A stretch of DNA of 64,000 nucleotides, from contig NZ_LXER01000011.1 of the NCBI RefSeq assembly GCF_001654925.1, positions 310,001-374,000 of the forward strand, written 5' to 3'. Below the pieces are notes generated by a model that saw only the letters and a list, made by a program, of their open reading frames with translations, was not told where the DNA came from and did not search any database. The stretch comes from Buttiauxella brennerae ATCC 51605 (GTDB taxonomy: Bacteria; Pseudomonadota; Gammaproteobacteria; Enterobacterales; Enterobacteriaceae). This document shows, in pieces, positions 49,307 through 58,128 of the stretch (position 1 is the first letter of the stretch; each line of letters begins with the position of its first letter). The position numbers and the translations under genes were made by a program.

Positions 49307-50707
49307 ATGAAAACGATTAATCACATCTATATCAACGGCCAGTTTATTACCCCACACGGTGACGAAGTGCTGGAGCTTGTCAGCCCGGTCACAGAAGAAA
49401 AAATCACCCAGGTAAGACTGGCCGATGTCGACGATACCCGACAGGCGATTGCGGCTGCAAAAGCGGCGTTCCCGGCGATGCGACTGTCTACGCGTGAACA
49501 ACGTATGGCCTGGTTGCAGAAACTGCATGATGCGGTATCGGCGCGCAAAGCAGAGCTTATCGACACCATGGTTGAAGAGTACGGCTGTGCGGTGGGTTTT
49601 GCCGAAGCGACGGTCAACCATGCCTGCGACAGCTTCCTGCAAATGCGCGACGTCTTATCACGCTTCCCGTTCGAAACCCGCGTGGGTAACGCTCGCGTAA
49701 TGATGGAACCCTTGGGCGTGGTCGGGCTGATTACCCCATGGAATGGTAATTATGGTTTTATTGCGACCAAACTCTCAACGGTGATTGCCTCTGGTTCAAC
49801 GGCGGTGATTAAACCCAGCGAATTGAGTGCCCGCCAGACGGCGTTAATCATCGAATGTATGCATACAGCAGGTTTGCCTGACGGGGTGTTTAATATCGTC
49901 ACCGGGCGTGGCGATGTCGTCGGCGCTGAAATCACCCGCCACCCGGATATCGCTAAAATCTCCTTTACCGGCTCCACCGTCGTCGGCAAAACCATTGCCC
50001 GCGGAGCGGTGGATACGCTTAAACGCGTCACGCTCGAACTGGGTGGGAAATCAGCCAATGTTCTGTTAGATGATGCGGATCTTGAACAGGCCATCCCACG
50101 GGCGCTACAGGTTATGTCGTGGAACAGCGGCCAGGCCTGTATTGCAGGTACGCGTTTACTGGTGCATGAAAGCCGCTTAGAAGCCGTCAAAGCACAAATC
50201 CTGAAAGACATTACGCAACTGGTACCTGGTGAAAATCACGGTACAGCAGTGACGGCCCAGCAATATCAACGCGTACAAAATTACATCCGCAAAGGTATCG
50301 AAGAGGGCGCTGAATTGCTGTGGGGAGGCGAAGGCCGCCCGGAAGGTTTCGCGCGGGGTTACTATGTTAAACCGACTGTTTTTGTTAATGTCCGCAACGA
50401 CATGACGATAGCCCAGCAAGAGATTTTTGGCCCGGTGCTCTCGGTCATTACCTATAAAGATGATGCCGAAGCAATTGCTATCGCGAACGACACCGTTTAT
50501 GGCCTGCAGGCTTATGTCAGCGGTAACGATGAACGGCGTACAGAGGCCGTCGCCAGCCAGCTTGTCGCCGGGCGCGTGTTTGTGAACGGTGTCTATAACG
50601 AACCGCAGGCGCCTTTCGGTGGCTTTAAGCAGTCAGGCATCGGGCGTGAATTTGGGACTTTCGGGCTGGAAGGGTATCTTGAACCCAAAGCCATAATGGG
50701 GCAGTGA
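49307..50707 (+). CDS. NAD(P)-dependent aldehyde dehydrogenase
   Basis: A 466-residue ALDH. The catalytic cysteine is in SWNSGQACIAGTR and the general-base glutamate in TLELGGKSANVLL; GFTGS-like SFTGSTVVGK marks the coenzyme loop. The substrate is unknown. An AraC-type regulator gene begins 1 nt after its stop, suggesting inducer-dependent control of aldehyde use or detoxification. Confidence 0.9.
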   Translation: MKTINHIYINGQFITPHGDEVLELVSPVTEEKITQVRLADVDDTRQAIAAAKAAFPAMRLSTREQRMAWLQKLHDAVSARKAELIDTMVEEYGCAVGFAEATVNHACDSFLQMRDVLSRFPFETRVGNARVMMEPLGVVGLITPWNGNYGFIATKLSTVIASGSTAVIKPSELSARQTALIIECMHTAGLPDGVFNIVTGRGDVVGAEITRHPDIAKISFTGSTVVGKTIARGAVDTLKRVTLELGGKSANVLLDDADLEQAIPRALQVMSWNSGQACIAGTRLLVHESRLEAVKAQILKDITQLVPGENHGTAVTAQQYQRVQNYIRKGIEEGAELLWGGEGRPEGFARGYYVKPTVFVNVRNDMTIAQQEIFGPVLSVITYKDDAEAIAIANDTVYGLQAYVSGNDERRTEAVASQLVAGRVFVNGVYNEPQAPFGGFKQSGIGREFGTFGLEGYLEPKAIMGQ

Positions 50708-50708
50708 T

Positions 50709-51653
50709 ATGCCAGAGCAAGAGACAACTGCGCGGCCTGAGGGCCGCATTTTAACTGAGCTTTGCCAGCGTGTAGCCGCGCATTATCAGCAGTCCGGCTC
50801 CACTGAGCAGGAATTGCTCACAGCACTGCCGTGGCTGCGGTTTATTCGCGTCAGAGAACCCACGGTATTTAACCGGGGCATGCTGGAACCCTCGATGTGC
50901 ATGCTGCTGCAAGGGCGCAAAAAGATGCTCATTGGTGACAACGTCACAGAATACGGGCCGGGGAATTATTCCATGGCCGCCGTTGATATGCCGGTCTCCG
51001 GGCAAGTCACGCAAGCCTGCGAAGAAGAGCCTTACTACGGGGTACGTATTGACCTCAACAGCAAAGAGATTGCGGATTTAATTGTCTCGCTGCAAATATC
51101 ACTGCCGGAAAAAAACAATGAAACGGCTAATGCCGGTGCCTGGGTAACGCATTCCGATGAAGGGTTACAGGATGCATTTTTGCGACTGGTGAAACTTCTG
51201 GACTCGCCTGCGGACCTGCCGGTGTTATCAAAACTGATTAAGCAGGAAATTCTCTACCGCCTGGTGACCGCGCCTACCGGTGCGACTTTCTGGAAGCAAA
51301 CACTCTCGTGGACGCAGGGAAAAGGCGTGGGCGAAGCGCTGGCCTGGATCAAACGCCATTTTGCCGAGCCGCTAAAAATCGACGAGCTGGCAAAACGTGT
51401 TGGCATGAGCACCTCGAGCCTGCATCACCGCTTTAAAGAGCTGACGGTGATGAGTCCGTTGCAATATCAAAAGCAGATCCGTCTGCTTGAGGCGCGGCGG
51501 ATGCTGCTTTCCGGCAGCGAGGATGTGGCGAGTATTGCCTGGCAAGTGGGCTATGAGTCGCCATCACAATTTAACCGCGAATACCGCCGCTCTTTTGGTG
51601 CCGCACCTTTGCAGGATGTGCAAACGCTGCGCCAGTTGGGGACTACGCTTTAA
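50709..51653 (+). CDS. AraC-family regulator (N-terminal PF06719-type domain)
   Basis: A 314-residue regulator. The N-terminal part VREPTVFNRGMLEPSMCMLLQGRKK is typical of AraC_N (YqhC-like, often aldehyde-responsive). The C-terminal helix-turn-helix pair covers about 215-310. It lies 1 nt downstream of the ALDH gene. Its last 53 nt are repeated exactly at 53243-53295, beyond the inserted type VI cassette. Confidence 0.92.
   Translation: MPEQETTARPEGRILTELCQRVAAHYQQSGSTEQELLTALPWLRFIRVREPTVFNRGMLEPSMCMLLQGRKKMLIGDNVTEYGPGNYSMAAVDMPVSGQVTQACEEEPYYGVRIDLNSKEIADLIVSLQISLPEKNNETANAGAWVTHSDEGLQDAFLRLVKLLDSPADLPVLSKLIKQEILYRLVTAPTGATFWKQTLSWTQGKGVGEALAWIKRHFAEPLKIDELAKRVGMSTSSLHHRFKELTVMSPLQYQKQIRLLEARRMLLSGSEDVASIAWQVGYESPSQFNREYRRSFGAAPLQDVQTLRQLGTTL
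51600..51652. repeat. 53-bp direct repeat, copy 1 (AraC gene end)
   Basis: Identical to 53243-53295 over 53 nt. It encodes the last 17 or so AraC residues up to the first two bases of the stop. It marks the left edge of the Hcp cassette. Confidence 0.96.
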
Positions 51654-51729
51654 TCAGAGGAAATGATGAGCTAATGAGCGTTGCAACGGCTTGCTGAAAA
51701 ACTGGACTGGAAAGCCAATAATACGCTCA

Positions 51730-51760
51730 AGCCCGGTGAGCACCGGGCTGCGTTTTGTTG
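51730..51760 (+). terminator. Probable terminator downstream of the AraC gene
   Basis: AGCCCGGT-GAGC-ACCGGGCT is followed by the T-rich GCGTTTTGTTG. It lies between the AraC gene and the convergent immunity gene. Confidence 0.65.
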
Positions 51761-51775
51761 ATTCATTATGTTTGA

Positions 51776-52216
51776 TTAGAATTCCCGTGATAGCGTCAAA
51801 TATCCGTTAAAGCGCACTGAGCACTCATCTGCATTCATAACACTTGTTGCAATAAAAACATCACGCCTCCCACTTTTGTTCATGTAGGTGTATTTTGCCG
51901 TTATGGTTCGAGCGCCATTTTCAAAATTAGTCATGACATATTCATCTTCTGGAAAAAAGGTTTTACCTGACTGATTTTTGTCAGCCTGAAAATCAACATG
52001 ACCCAACTGTTTGGCGTATGGTTTACCGACCGGATAAATGCCGAGGTGTTCAATCTTCGTGTTATTACGCTGAATACTGTTTGCCTCGATTTTTAGGTCA
52101 CGAGTTATGGCGGTAAACAATGCGTCTTCCATCATGCTACCCACCGCAGCACAATTATAATCAGATGCTTGTGCCAGCATCGGGAATCCGAGTAAAAATA
52201 CGAATGCTTTCTTCAT
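51776..52216 (-). CDS. Putative periplasmic immunity protein (Tldi1-like)
   Basis: A 146-residue protein with a clear signal peptide (MKKAFVFLLGFPMLAQA-S). Two cysteines may form a disulphide (C22 and C132 approximately). I do not recognise the mature sequence strongly. Its place 5 nt after a Tlde1-like effector gene and its export to the periplasm, where that effector would act, make it the likely cognate immunity protein. Confidence 0.7.
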   Translation of the reverse strand: MKKAFVFLLGFPMLAQASDYNCAAVGSMMEDALFTAITRDLKIEANSIQRNNTKIEHLGIYPVGKPYAKQLGHVDFQADKNQSGKTFFPEDEYVMTNFENGARTITAKYTYMNKSGRRDVFIATSVMNADECSVRFNGYLTLSREF

Positions 52217-52221
52217 CGAAG

Positions 52222-52587
52222 TTATTCCACTATCAGAGTATGGTCGCCACTGGCGGCAATATCTTTACGCTCACTAAGCGTTGCCACGATACATCCGTCT
52301 GACGCTTCACCGCGATGAACTGAGCTTTCGCCATGAATAAGAAACCCACCTCTTCCACACATGTTGTTTGATGAGTTGGGCGTCAGGCGCATGGTCCAGG
52401 CTTTTGTTTTGTGGTGATAGAAGGGTTCACTTATATGATATGTTCCTCGCGGTAGCGGCCCCTTTCCTTCAACGCATTCATGTGCCGTATTGTTTTTATA
52501 ACCCGGCCTTCCTGAGTACATAGCATTAAACTTGAATGTCCCGTTCAAATAGAAAGCATTATCGTTAACTTTATATATCCATGTCAT
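52222..52587 (-). CDS. Tlde1-like L,D-transpeptidase effector (DUF2778)
   Basis: A 121-residue protein. The L,D-transpeptidase-type motif is H85-G...S-D-G-C99-I (LIHGESSVHRGEASDGCI), with N-terminal MTWIYKVNDNAFYLNGTF as in DUF2778. In Salmonella, Tlde1 is delivered by the type VI system and cuts or exchanges peptidoglycan tetrapeptides in the target periplasm. The start overlaps the hcp stop as TAATG, so effector and Hcp are translationally coupled. It has no signal peptide. Confidence 0.85.
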   Translation of the reverse strand: MTWIYKVNDNAFYLNGTFKFNAMYSGRPGYKNNTAHECVEGKGPLPRGTYHISEPFYHHKTKAWTMRLTPNSSNNMCGRGGFLIHGESSVHRGEASDGCIVATLSERKDIAASGDHTLIVE

Positions 52588-53078
52588 TATGCGTTCTTCC
52601 TTTCGTTCCAGGAGTCAGAGTGAATGATGTTCCCATCAATATAGTGCCAGGTGATTTTTTCGTAGCTCAGGTAAAGTGCTTCCTGATGATTATGCTTCTC
52701 AAACATTGGGTTTTTAATATCAAGCATGAACGGCTCAATTTCGTTAACACGAACGTTTTCAAGCGTTGTGCGGAAATATTCTTCCTCTTGACCATTGTTA
52801 TTGATGCGATAAAATTTCAGTTCTGCTTTTTGATAGCATTTACCCGTGGTCACGCCTTTGTAGAGATATGGAGATGCGCTATCCGTTTCCTTAATAATTG
52901 CGTAGTCGCCATGTACACGCTTGGCAGTAATCTTTCCTGTCAGGTCATCGGTAGGTAATTCGACCGCGTGCATGAGTTCAACAACTTCAATACTGCCCTC
53001 ACGCCCCTTGACTTCAACAGACCCCTTCACCATGTTCCCAGCATCATCCGTTAGCCAAAGATAAACGGGTATTGCCAT
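52587..53078 (-). CDS. hcp: Hcp-family type VI secretion tube protein
   Basis: A 163-residue Hcp (MAIPVYLWLTDDAGNMVKGSVEV; SPYLYKGVTTGKCYQKAELKFYR). Hcp hexamers stack into the inner tube of the type VI machine and carry small effectors in their lumen. No other type VI structural genes are in the window, so it must serve an apparatus encoded elsewhere. AAGGAGG precedes its ATG. Confidence 0.92.
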   Translation of the reverse strand: MAIPVYLWLTDDAGNMVKGSVEVKGREGSIEVVELMHAVELPTDDLTGKITAKRVHGDYAIIKETDSASPYLYKGVTTGKCYQKAELKFYRINNNGQEEEYFRTTLENVRVNEIEPFMLDIKNPMFEKHNHQEALYLSYEKITWHYIDGNIIHSDSWNERKNA

Positions 53079-53242
53079 TTTAAACCTCCTTATTATTGAA
53101 CGTTGAACAACTCCAATTAATAAGCCTTTTTTGAGGTAAATGCTTTAGGTCAATCGTGCTATAGGTGGCGTGGATTTTATTTTTTAATACATATGGTTAG
53201 GCAATATATTGCCGGGTGATTTTGCACATCCGGCAGGAGGGC
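53079..53242. other. Leader region of the hcp cassette
   Basis: An AT-rich 164-nt stretch between hcp and the right copy of the 53-bp repeat. It contains the hcp ribosome-binding site and probably its promoter. No gene is seen. Confidence 0.5.
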
Positions 53243-53295
53243 GCCGCACCTTTGCAGGATGTGCAAACGCTGCGCCAGTTGGGGACTACGCTTTA
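53243..53295. repeat. 53-bp direct repeat, copy 2 (overlaps tam end)
   Basis: Identical to 51600-51652. It carries the old end of the AraC frame (ending TAG here, TAA in copy 1) and the last 10 nt of tam. This copy is in the ancestral context with tam. Confidence 0.96.
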
Positions 53296-54047
53296 GTTTT
53301 TCGCGCCACAATAAACAGGCGTGGGAACAGCATCAGCACATTGCCATCGTGTCGCGGCGGATAGGCTTGTTGCAACAAATGGTGGTAACGCTCCAGAAAT
53401 GCTTGTTGCTGAATGCTATCGAGCCCCGCGAGATAAGGCCGTAAGCCGGTTGAGCTTAACCATTCAATAATGGCTTTCGCTGACGGCATGACGTGGAAAT
53501 AGGTGGTGCGCCAGATATCCACGCTGCAACCTGCCTGCGCGAGTAAGTCGTAATAATGCTGTGCGGGCAGTAACGCTTCACGGCCGGAATCGGCATTTCC
53601 TAATTCAGCCGCCACCTGGCGCATCAGCGTGTGTGTTGGCTCTTGCCAGTTATCCGGCATTTGTACCGCTAACACGCCATTTTCGGCCAGCTGCGCTGCA
53701 AGGTGCGGGAACAGAGCCGGGTGATCACTCAACCACTGCAACGACGCATTTGCGTAGATCACATCCTGTTTGACTGCGGGCTGCCACTGCGCGACGTCCG
53801 CCTGCTCAAACTGGCAATTCGGTAGCGCAGCACGCGCTTTTTCGAGCATCGCCGGGGAATTATCGACGCCCGTAACGGTCGCCCTTGCAAAAGCCTGGCG
53901 TAATAACGCCGTGCTGTTTCCGGGGCCACATCCCAAATCTGAAATATGCTGTGCACCAGGGTGTTGGATACGGGCGGCTAACTCAGCTGCCGGGCGCGTG
54001 CGTTCAGCTTCAAACTGCAAATAAAGTGCGGGGTTCCAGTCCTGCAT
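53286..54047 (-). CDS. tam: Trans-aconitate 2-methyltransferase
   Basis: A 253-residue SAM-dependent methyltransferase (E. coli Tam 252). The SAM motif DLGCGPGNSTALL is near residue 38, and MQDWNPALYLQFEAERTRPA and NASLQWLSDH match Tam. It methylates trans-aconitate, an inhibitor of aconitase. Its last codons lie inside the 53-bp repeat. Confidence 0.93.
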   Translation of the reverse strand: MQDWNPALYLQFEAERTRPAAELAARIQHPGAQHISDLGCGPGNSTALLRQAFARATVTGVDNSPAMLEKARAALPNCQFEQADVAQWQPAVKQDVIYANASLQWLSDHPALFPHLAAQLAENGVLAVQMPDNWQEPTHTLMRQVAAELGNADSGREALLPAQHYYDLLAQAGCSVDIWRTTYFHVMPSAKAIIEWLSSTGLRPYLAGLDSIQQQAFLERYHHLLQQAYPPRHDGNVLMLFPRLFIVARKTKA

Positions 54048-54165
54048 CGATTTCTCCTCAGGCTTAATGTTATCAGGCGTAGTGATGAATTAAGAATTTG
54101 TGCATGGTTTAGAATATGACAAATGAATGTAACGTAGTGGCTGACATCAGGTAAGGAAAACCGTT

Positions 54166-55185
54166 ATGAAAGTGACACGCAAACAGGAAAAAATCGTCCA
54201 ACGCACACTTGAAGGCTGGCGACAGGAAGGGGTGATTGATGCGGCAGAACAGCAGCGGTTGCAACAAAACCTCTCGGTTCAGCTGTTTGACTGGCAGAGG
54301 ATGAGCCGCTATGCCTTCTGGGTCGCGCTGGCCTGCGCCATTATCGCGATTGGCAGTCTGGTGGCCGATGAATACTTGATGGAGTTACTGTTTAATTTTG
54401 GCTACGTCACGCGCGCAATTATTCTTCTGCTGATCTCGTTAGCTTTTTATTTCTGGGGGTTTTATCGCCAGAAACAGACGCCTGATAAACGCTACAGCAA
54501 TGAAGCTATTCTGTTCCTGGGCGTCTTATTCACCGCGCTATTTTTATGGCAGCTCGGCATGGCGCTGGATAATGGCAGTGGAAATGCAGCACCGCTATTG
54601 TTGTTCGGCTGTGTGATTTATGGCGTTATTGGTTATCTGGGCCGCTCGGGTCTTATCTGGATATTTTGCCTGCTGGCGTTGGGGAGCTACTTCGGCACAT
54701 CGACAGGTTATGCCTCCGGTTGGGGCGCTTACTGGCTCGGTATGAATTACCCCATTCGCTTTGTTTTATTTGGCGGAGTGTTACTCGCCGCGTGTTACTT
54801 ACTTAAAAAACCTTTGCAGCAACGTAACGTATTTGCGGTCAGCAAAGCGATGGGGCTTCTGTATCTGTTTATTGCTTTGTGGATTTTGTCGATCTTTGGT
54901 AATTACGATTTTGATATCTGGCAAAGCGTGCGCCAGATTGAACTGCTGCACTGGTCGCTACTTTTTGCTCTGGCGGCAGGGGCGTGTATCTGGATAAGCC
55001 TGAAAACAGACGATGGTATGCTGCGCGGCTTCGGACTGACGTTCCTCGGAATTAACCTCTACACCCGTTATTTTGAGATGTTCTGGGACGGCACCAATAA
55101 AGTGATTTTCTTCCTGCTGCTGGCCATCTCGCTGGCGCTGGTTGGGCGCTACGCCGAGAAAATTTGGCGGTTAGGGGAAAAGTGA
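54166..55185 (+). CDS. DUF2157 membrane protein
   Basis: A 339-residue protein with a charged N-terminal domain (to about residue 45) and 9-10 transmembrane helices. This layout fits DUF2157. No function is known. It is single, with a hairpin after its end. Confidence 0.8.
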   Translation: MKVTRKQEKIVQRTLEGWRQEGVIDAAEQQRLQQNLSVQLFDWQRMSRYAFWVALACAIIAIGSLVADEYLMELLFNFGYVTRAIILLLISLAFYFWGFYRQKQTPDKRYSNEAILFLGVLFTALFLWQLGMALDNGSGNAAPLLLFGCVIYGVIGYLGRSGLIWIFCLLALGSYFGTSTGYASGWGAYWLGMNYPIRFVLFGGVLLAACYLLKKPLQQRNVFAVSKAMGLLYLFIALWILSIFGNYDFDIWQSVRQIELLHWSLLFALAAGACIWISLKTDDGMLRGFGLTFLGINLYTRYFEMFWDGTNKVIFFLLLAISLALVGRYAEKIWRLGEK

Positions 55186-55194
55186 TTTTCGCAG

Positions 55195-55220
55195 GGCGGG
55201 TAAGTACGGCCTTACCCGCC
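55195..55220. terminator. Hairpin between the DUF2157 and GFA genes
   Basis: GGCGGGTAAG/CTTACCCGCC has a 6-nt loop between converging genes. There is no strong T-run, so it may be a REP-like element rather than a true terminator. Confidence 0.5.
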
Positions 55221-55235
55221 AACAAATCTTATCGC

Positions 55236-55643
55236 TTATTCAGGCGTATAAGTCAGATGCCCGGCCACGCCACCGCCGCCATCTTTCGGGTGGTTTACAC
55301 CATCCATCACCGTGACGTTCGGGAAGTCGAAAGGTGAGACACCTTCAATGCAGGCGACATTCACGCCATATTGCTCAGGGTTAGACCGGCGCTGGTGGAA
55401 GGTATAAATTCCGCATACCGAACAGAAAAAATGCACCGCCGAGCCGGTGTTAAAACGGTATTCGGTCAGCTTATCTTTGCCTTTCGTTACCTCAATTCCG
55501 GAGAGCGGGGCAGAAACGGCAACCGCACCGCGCATACGGCAAAACGAACAATTACAGCGGCGAATGGTATTGAAACCGTCGGTGAGTTCGACAGTAAAAG
55601 CCACGGCGCCACAGTGGCACTGGGCAGGCAATTTTTGGTTCAT
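55236..55643 (-). CDS. GFA-family (glutathione-dependent formaldehyde-activating-like) zinc protein
   Basis: A 135-residue GFA-domain protein. The zinc cysteines are seen in CHCGAV, CNCSFC and FFCSVCG. Family members bind Zn and often glutathione adducts; the substrate is unknown. Confidence 0.9.
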   Translation of the reverse strand: MNQKLPAQCHCGAVAFTVELTDGFNTIRRCNCSFCRMRGAVAVSAPLSGIEVTKGKDKLTEYRFNTGSAVHFFCSVCGIYTFHQRRSNPEQYGVNVACIEGVSPFDFPNVTVMDGVNHPKDGGGGVAGHLTYTPE

Positions 55644-55780
55644 AACAGCCTCATTGCAGGTTTACGTTCTCATCATCTTAGTGTGAAACGCCCACTTGTC
55701 ATTACCATGAGGCTGTCTTTTCGCGCCATCTTTTGCGAGGATAGCGCGAAATTTCAGAGTTTACGGAAAAGGGTAACAAA

Positions 55781-56074
55781 ATGGCTAAGCATCCTACGGG
55801 CAAGTACCTGCGTGCGCCGATCGTCTTCAACGACAAAGATCTGTTGGTTTATGTTGTGCGTGGTTCAAAAATTGAAGACATGCCAGCAGACGAAGATGAA
55901 GATTATCCAGGTGATATGCAGATGCTGATGCCGCAGCTGTCCAAAGATTTCGATACTGAATTAAACGAAACGCTGGAAGAGTGCGGGTCGGGTGATGTGA
56001 TTGTCTTTATGTGCACCACGGATATGATTTTTGAGTACGGTTACTCGAAGATTAAAGCCATGCGCAGCGCGTAA
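55781..56074 (+). CDS. Small conserved-looking cytoplasmic protein of unknown function (97 aa)
   Basis: I do not recognise this protein. It is acidic (DEDEDYPGDMQ near residue 40), without signal peptide or membrane helix. Its codon use is like its neighbours. It starts at ATG 55781 after a purine-rich AAAAGGGTAAC ribosome-binding site and is followed by a strong hairpin, which supports a real gene. Confidence 0.7.
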   Translation: MAKHPTGKYLRAPIVFNDKDLLVYVVRGSKIEDMPADEDEDYPGDMQMLMPQLSKDFDTELNETLEECGSGDVIVFMCTTDMIFEYGYSKIKAMRSA

Positions 56075-56093
56075 TTAGCGCCTGTTTGAAAAG

Positions 56094-56124
56094 CAAACCC
56101 CGGCGTTAAAACCGGGGTTTGTTC
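56094..56124 (+). terminator. Terminator after the 97-aa gene
   Basis: AAACCCCGG-CGTTAAAA-CCGGGGTTT stem; it also serves the convergent RcnB-like gene. Confidence 0.85.
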
Positions 56125-56142
56125 TGTCTATTCGCCAGACTA

Positions 56143-56505
56143 TTAGTGCCCGTAAAAAATCTCGCCTTTCATGGCACGCAAAATCTTCCCTTCTGCGTCG
56201 GTAATCAACACGTAGTTCCCGCCCATATATGTCCAGTGGCTTCCTGCTTCTGGAGCTGGCAGGTGTCTGATTTGCCAGGCGTCTATCTGGTAAGGCTTCG
56301 TGCGGTACAAATCTGGCACGATGTCGCCAATTTTAAATGGCTTGTAATCGGCATGAAATTCTTGAATTTCAAACGAAGAGGTTGGCTGTGCAGCGGCTGG
56401 AGCCGGTGCGGCAACAGGCGCATCTGCTGCCTGCGCAGTCATCGCCATTGGTAAAGAACCGGCCATCAGGGCCGCAGAAAAAACAATTACTTTCAATTTA
56501 CGCAT
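56143..56505 (-). CDS. RcnB-family periplasmic protein
   Basis: A 120-residue protein with signal peptide MRKLKVIVFSAALMAGSLPM...QAAD. A Pro/Ala-rich linker is followed by an RcnB-type domain (IGDIVPDLYRT, WTYMGGNYVLITDAEGKILRA). RcnB takes part in nickel/cobalt homeostasis in E. coli, but this is a paralogue. ATG 56505 follows GGAGAAGAT; the longer in-frame start at 56562 lacks a signal. Confidence 0.82.
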   Translation of the reverse strand: MRKLKVIVFSAALMAGSLPMAMTAQAADAPVAAPAPAAAQPTSSFEIQEFHADYKPFKIGDIVPDLYRTKPYQIDAWQIRHLPAPEAGSHWTYMGGNYVLITDAEGKILRAMKGEIFYGH

Positions 56506-56558
56506 ATCTTCTCCAGATACTTTCATCTGCTGACTTTTAAATAATGCCGTTATCTCTA

Positions 56559-57593
56559 TCACGTTGTTTCGTGTGAGGTAATCAATTTTTCGTTACCTGA
56601 CGTAAATGTCTTGCGGTAGGCGGCGGGGGTAGTGGATAGCCTGGTGCGAAAATGATGGCGCAAAGTGGCTGCACTACCAAAGCCAACACGCTCGGCAATT
56701 TCATCAACGGACAACGTGCTGCCTTCCAGTAAATCACGGCAGCGCGTCAGGCGCATGTTCAGCAGCCAGCGTGCCGGAGTCGTACCCGTTGCCGCAGAAA
56801 ATCGCCGTAAGAAAGTGCGTGGGCTCATACCCGTAAACGCAGCGAGCGACGCTACCGAGTGTTCGCAGGCCAGATGGGTTTGCAAATAATCGAACAGTGG
56901 GCTGAGGCGTTTGCTTTCATAAGCAACCGGAACGGGTTGTTCGATAAACTGCGCCTGGCCTCCCACGCGATGGGGCGGTACAACCAGCCTGCGGGCCACG
57001 CTATTTGCCGCCGCCTGGCCATAATCACGCCGGACTAAGTGCAAACTCAAATCGATCCCCGCGGCACTCCCCGCAGAAGTCAGTACCGAACCGTTATCGA
57101 TATAAAGGACATCCGGCATGACCTGAATTTCAGGGTAACGTTGTTGCAGTATTTCGGTATAACGCCAGTGGGTAGAAGCCTGCAAACCGTTCAACAATCC
57201 GCTGGCTGCCAGCACAAAGACACCGGAACAAATCGACATTATCCGCGCGCCACGTGAATGCGCGGTGCGTAATGCTTCGCAAAGCTTGGGCGGAACGGCT
57301 TCATCAGCGCCACGCCAGCCAGGCACAATTATGGTGCCGGCTCGTGCCAGCAGATCAAGCCCGCCATCAACCGCCAGACGGATCCCACCGGTTGCGCGCA
57401 GATGACCGGGCTCAATACCCGCTACCGCAAATCGATACCAGTTATCGCCCATTTCCGTGCGTGGCAGACCAAACACTTCCACAGCCACGCCAAATTCGAA
57501 GGTACACAGGCCGTCATACGCCAGCACCACAACAAGAGGGTTTTGCAAAGGTGTATCCCGAACGATTGTCATGATCTTCACGTTATCTGTCAT
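56559..57593 (-). CDS. ftrA: FtrA-type GATase1/AraC transcriptional regulator
   Basis: A 344-residue protein with an N-terminal DJ-1/PfpI-like domain (residues about 15-185, with SICSGVFVLAASGLL) and C-terminal AraC helix-turn-helix pair (VASLAAFTGMSPRTFLRRFS; IAERVGFGSAATLRHHFR). It is divergent from a rhodanese gene, the usual ftrA neighbour. The start (57593, 57572 or 57602) is uncertain. Confidence 0.85.
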   Translation of the reverse strand: MTDNVKIMTIVRDTPLQNPLVVVLAYDGLCTFEFGVAVEVFGLPRTEMGDNWYRFAVAGIEPGHLRATGGIRLAVDGGLDLLARAGTIIVPGWRGADEAVPPKLCEALRTAHSRGARIMSICSGVFVLAASGLLNGLQASTHWRYTEILQQRYPEIQVMPDVLYIDNGSVLTSAGSAAGIDLSLHLVRRDYGQAAANSVARRLVVPPHRVGGQAQFIEQPVPVAYESKRLSPLFDYLQTHLACEHSVASLAAFTGMSPRTFLRRFSAATGTTPARWLLNMRLTRCRDLLEGSTLSVDEIAERVGFGSAATLRHHFRTRLSTTPAAYRKTFTSGNEKLITSHETT

Positions 57594-57660
57594 TTCTGCC
57601 AAACGTCAAGTCACGCTTAGCACTCTATAGTAATAACTCACCAACATGAGGAGCACTTCG

Positions 57661-58050
57661 ATGAGTTATGTCACTGATTATCCGGCCGCCGCCCCAGAAA
57701 TCGCCGCCGCTCATTTTCTCCAGCGCCTGTGTCTTGAGACAGACTGCGATGACGTTCATAGCGCGATAAAAGACGAAGATATGGATTTTGTCCTGCTGCA
57801 TGTTGTCGGCTCCCCGGAGGCATTTGCCCGCCGCCATATTCCAGGCGCGTTGCATTTACGGCATCGCGAAATGTCGGCGGAGCGCATGGCGCAATGGCCA
57901 GCGGACACATTGTTTGTGGTGTACTGCGCCGGGCCGCATTGCAACGGTGCGGATCGTGCCGCACTTAAGCTGTCGCGCCTGGGCCGCCCGGTAAAAATTA
58001 TGATTGGTGGTATTACCGGTTGGGCAGACGAAGGGTTTAGCTTTGCCTGA
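57661..58050 (+). CDS. Rhodanese-like sulfurtransferase domain protein
   Basis: A 129-residue single rhodanese domain. The active-site loop is YCAGPHCNGADRAA. Typical members transfer sulfane sulfur to cyanide or thiols. ATG 57661 follows GAGGAG. It is divergent from ftrA, which probably regulates it. Confidence 0.9.
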   Translation: MSYVTDYPAAAPEIAAAHFLQRLCLETDCDDVHSAIKDEDMDFVLLHVVGSPEAFARRHIPGALHLRHREMSAERMAQWPADTLFVVYCAGPHCNGADRAALKLSRLGRPVKIMIGGITGWADEGFSFA

Positions 58051-58128
58051 GCCGTAAATTCGCTATCCGCAAGGCGTTAAGTGAGTGTAATCTTGCCCAC
58101 ACTTTTGTGATTAATATGGGAAGTAACA

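Noticed and set aside
51600-53295. Transposon target-site duplication as the source of the 53-bp repeat
   Set aside because: No terminal inverted repeats or transposase flank the cassette and 53 bp is far too long for common transposon duplications; recombination is more likely.
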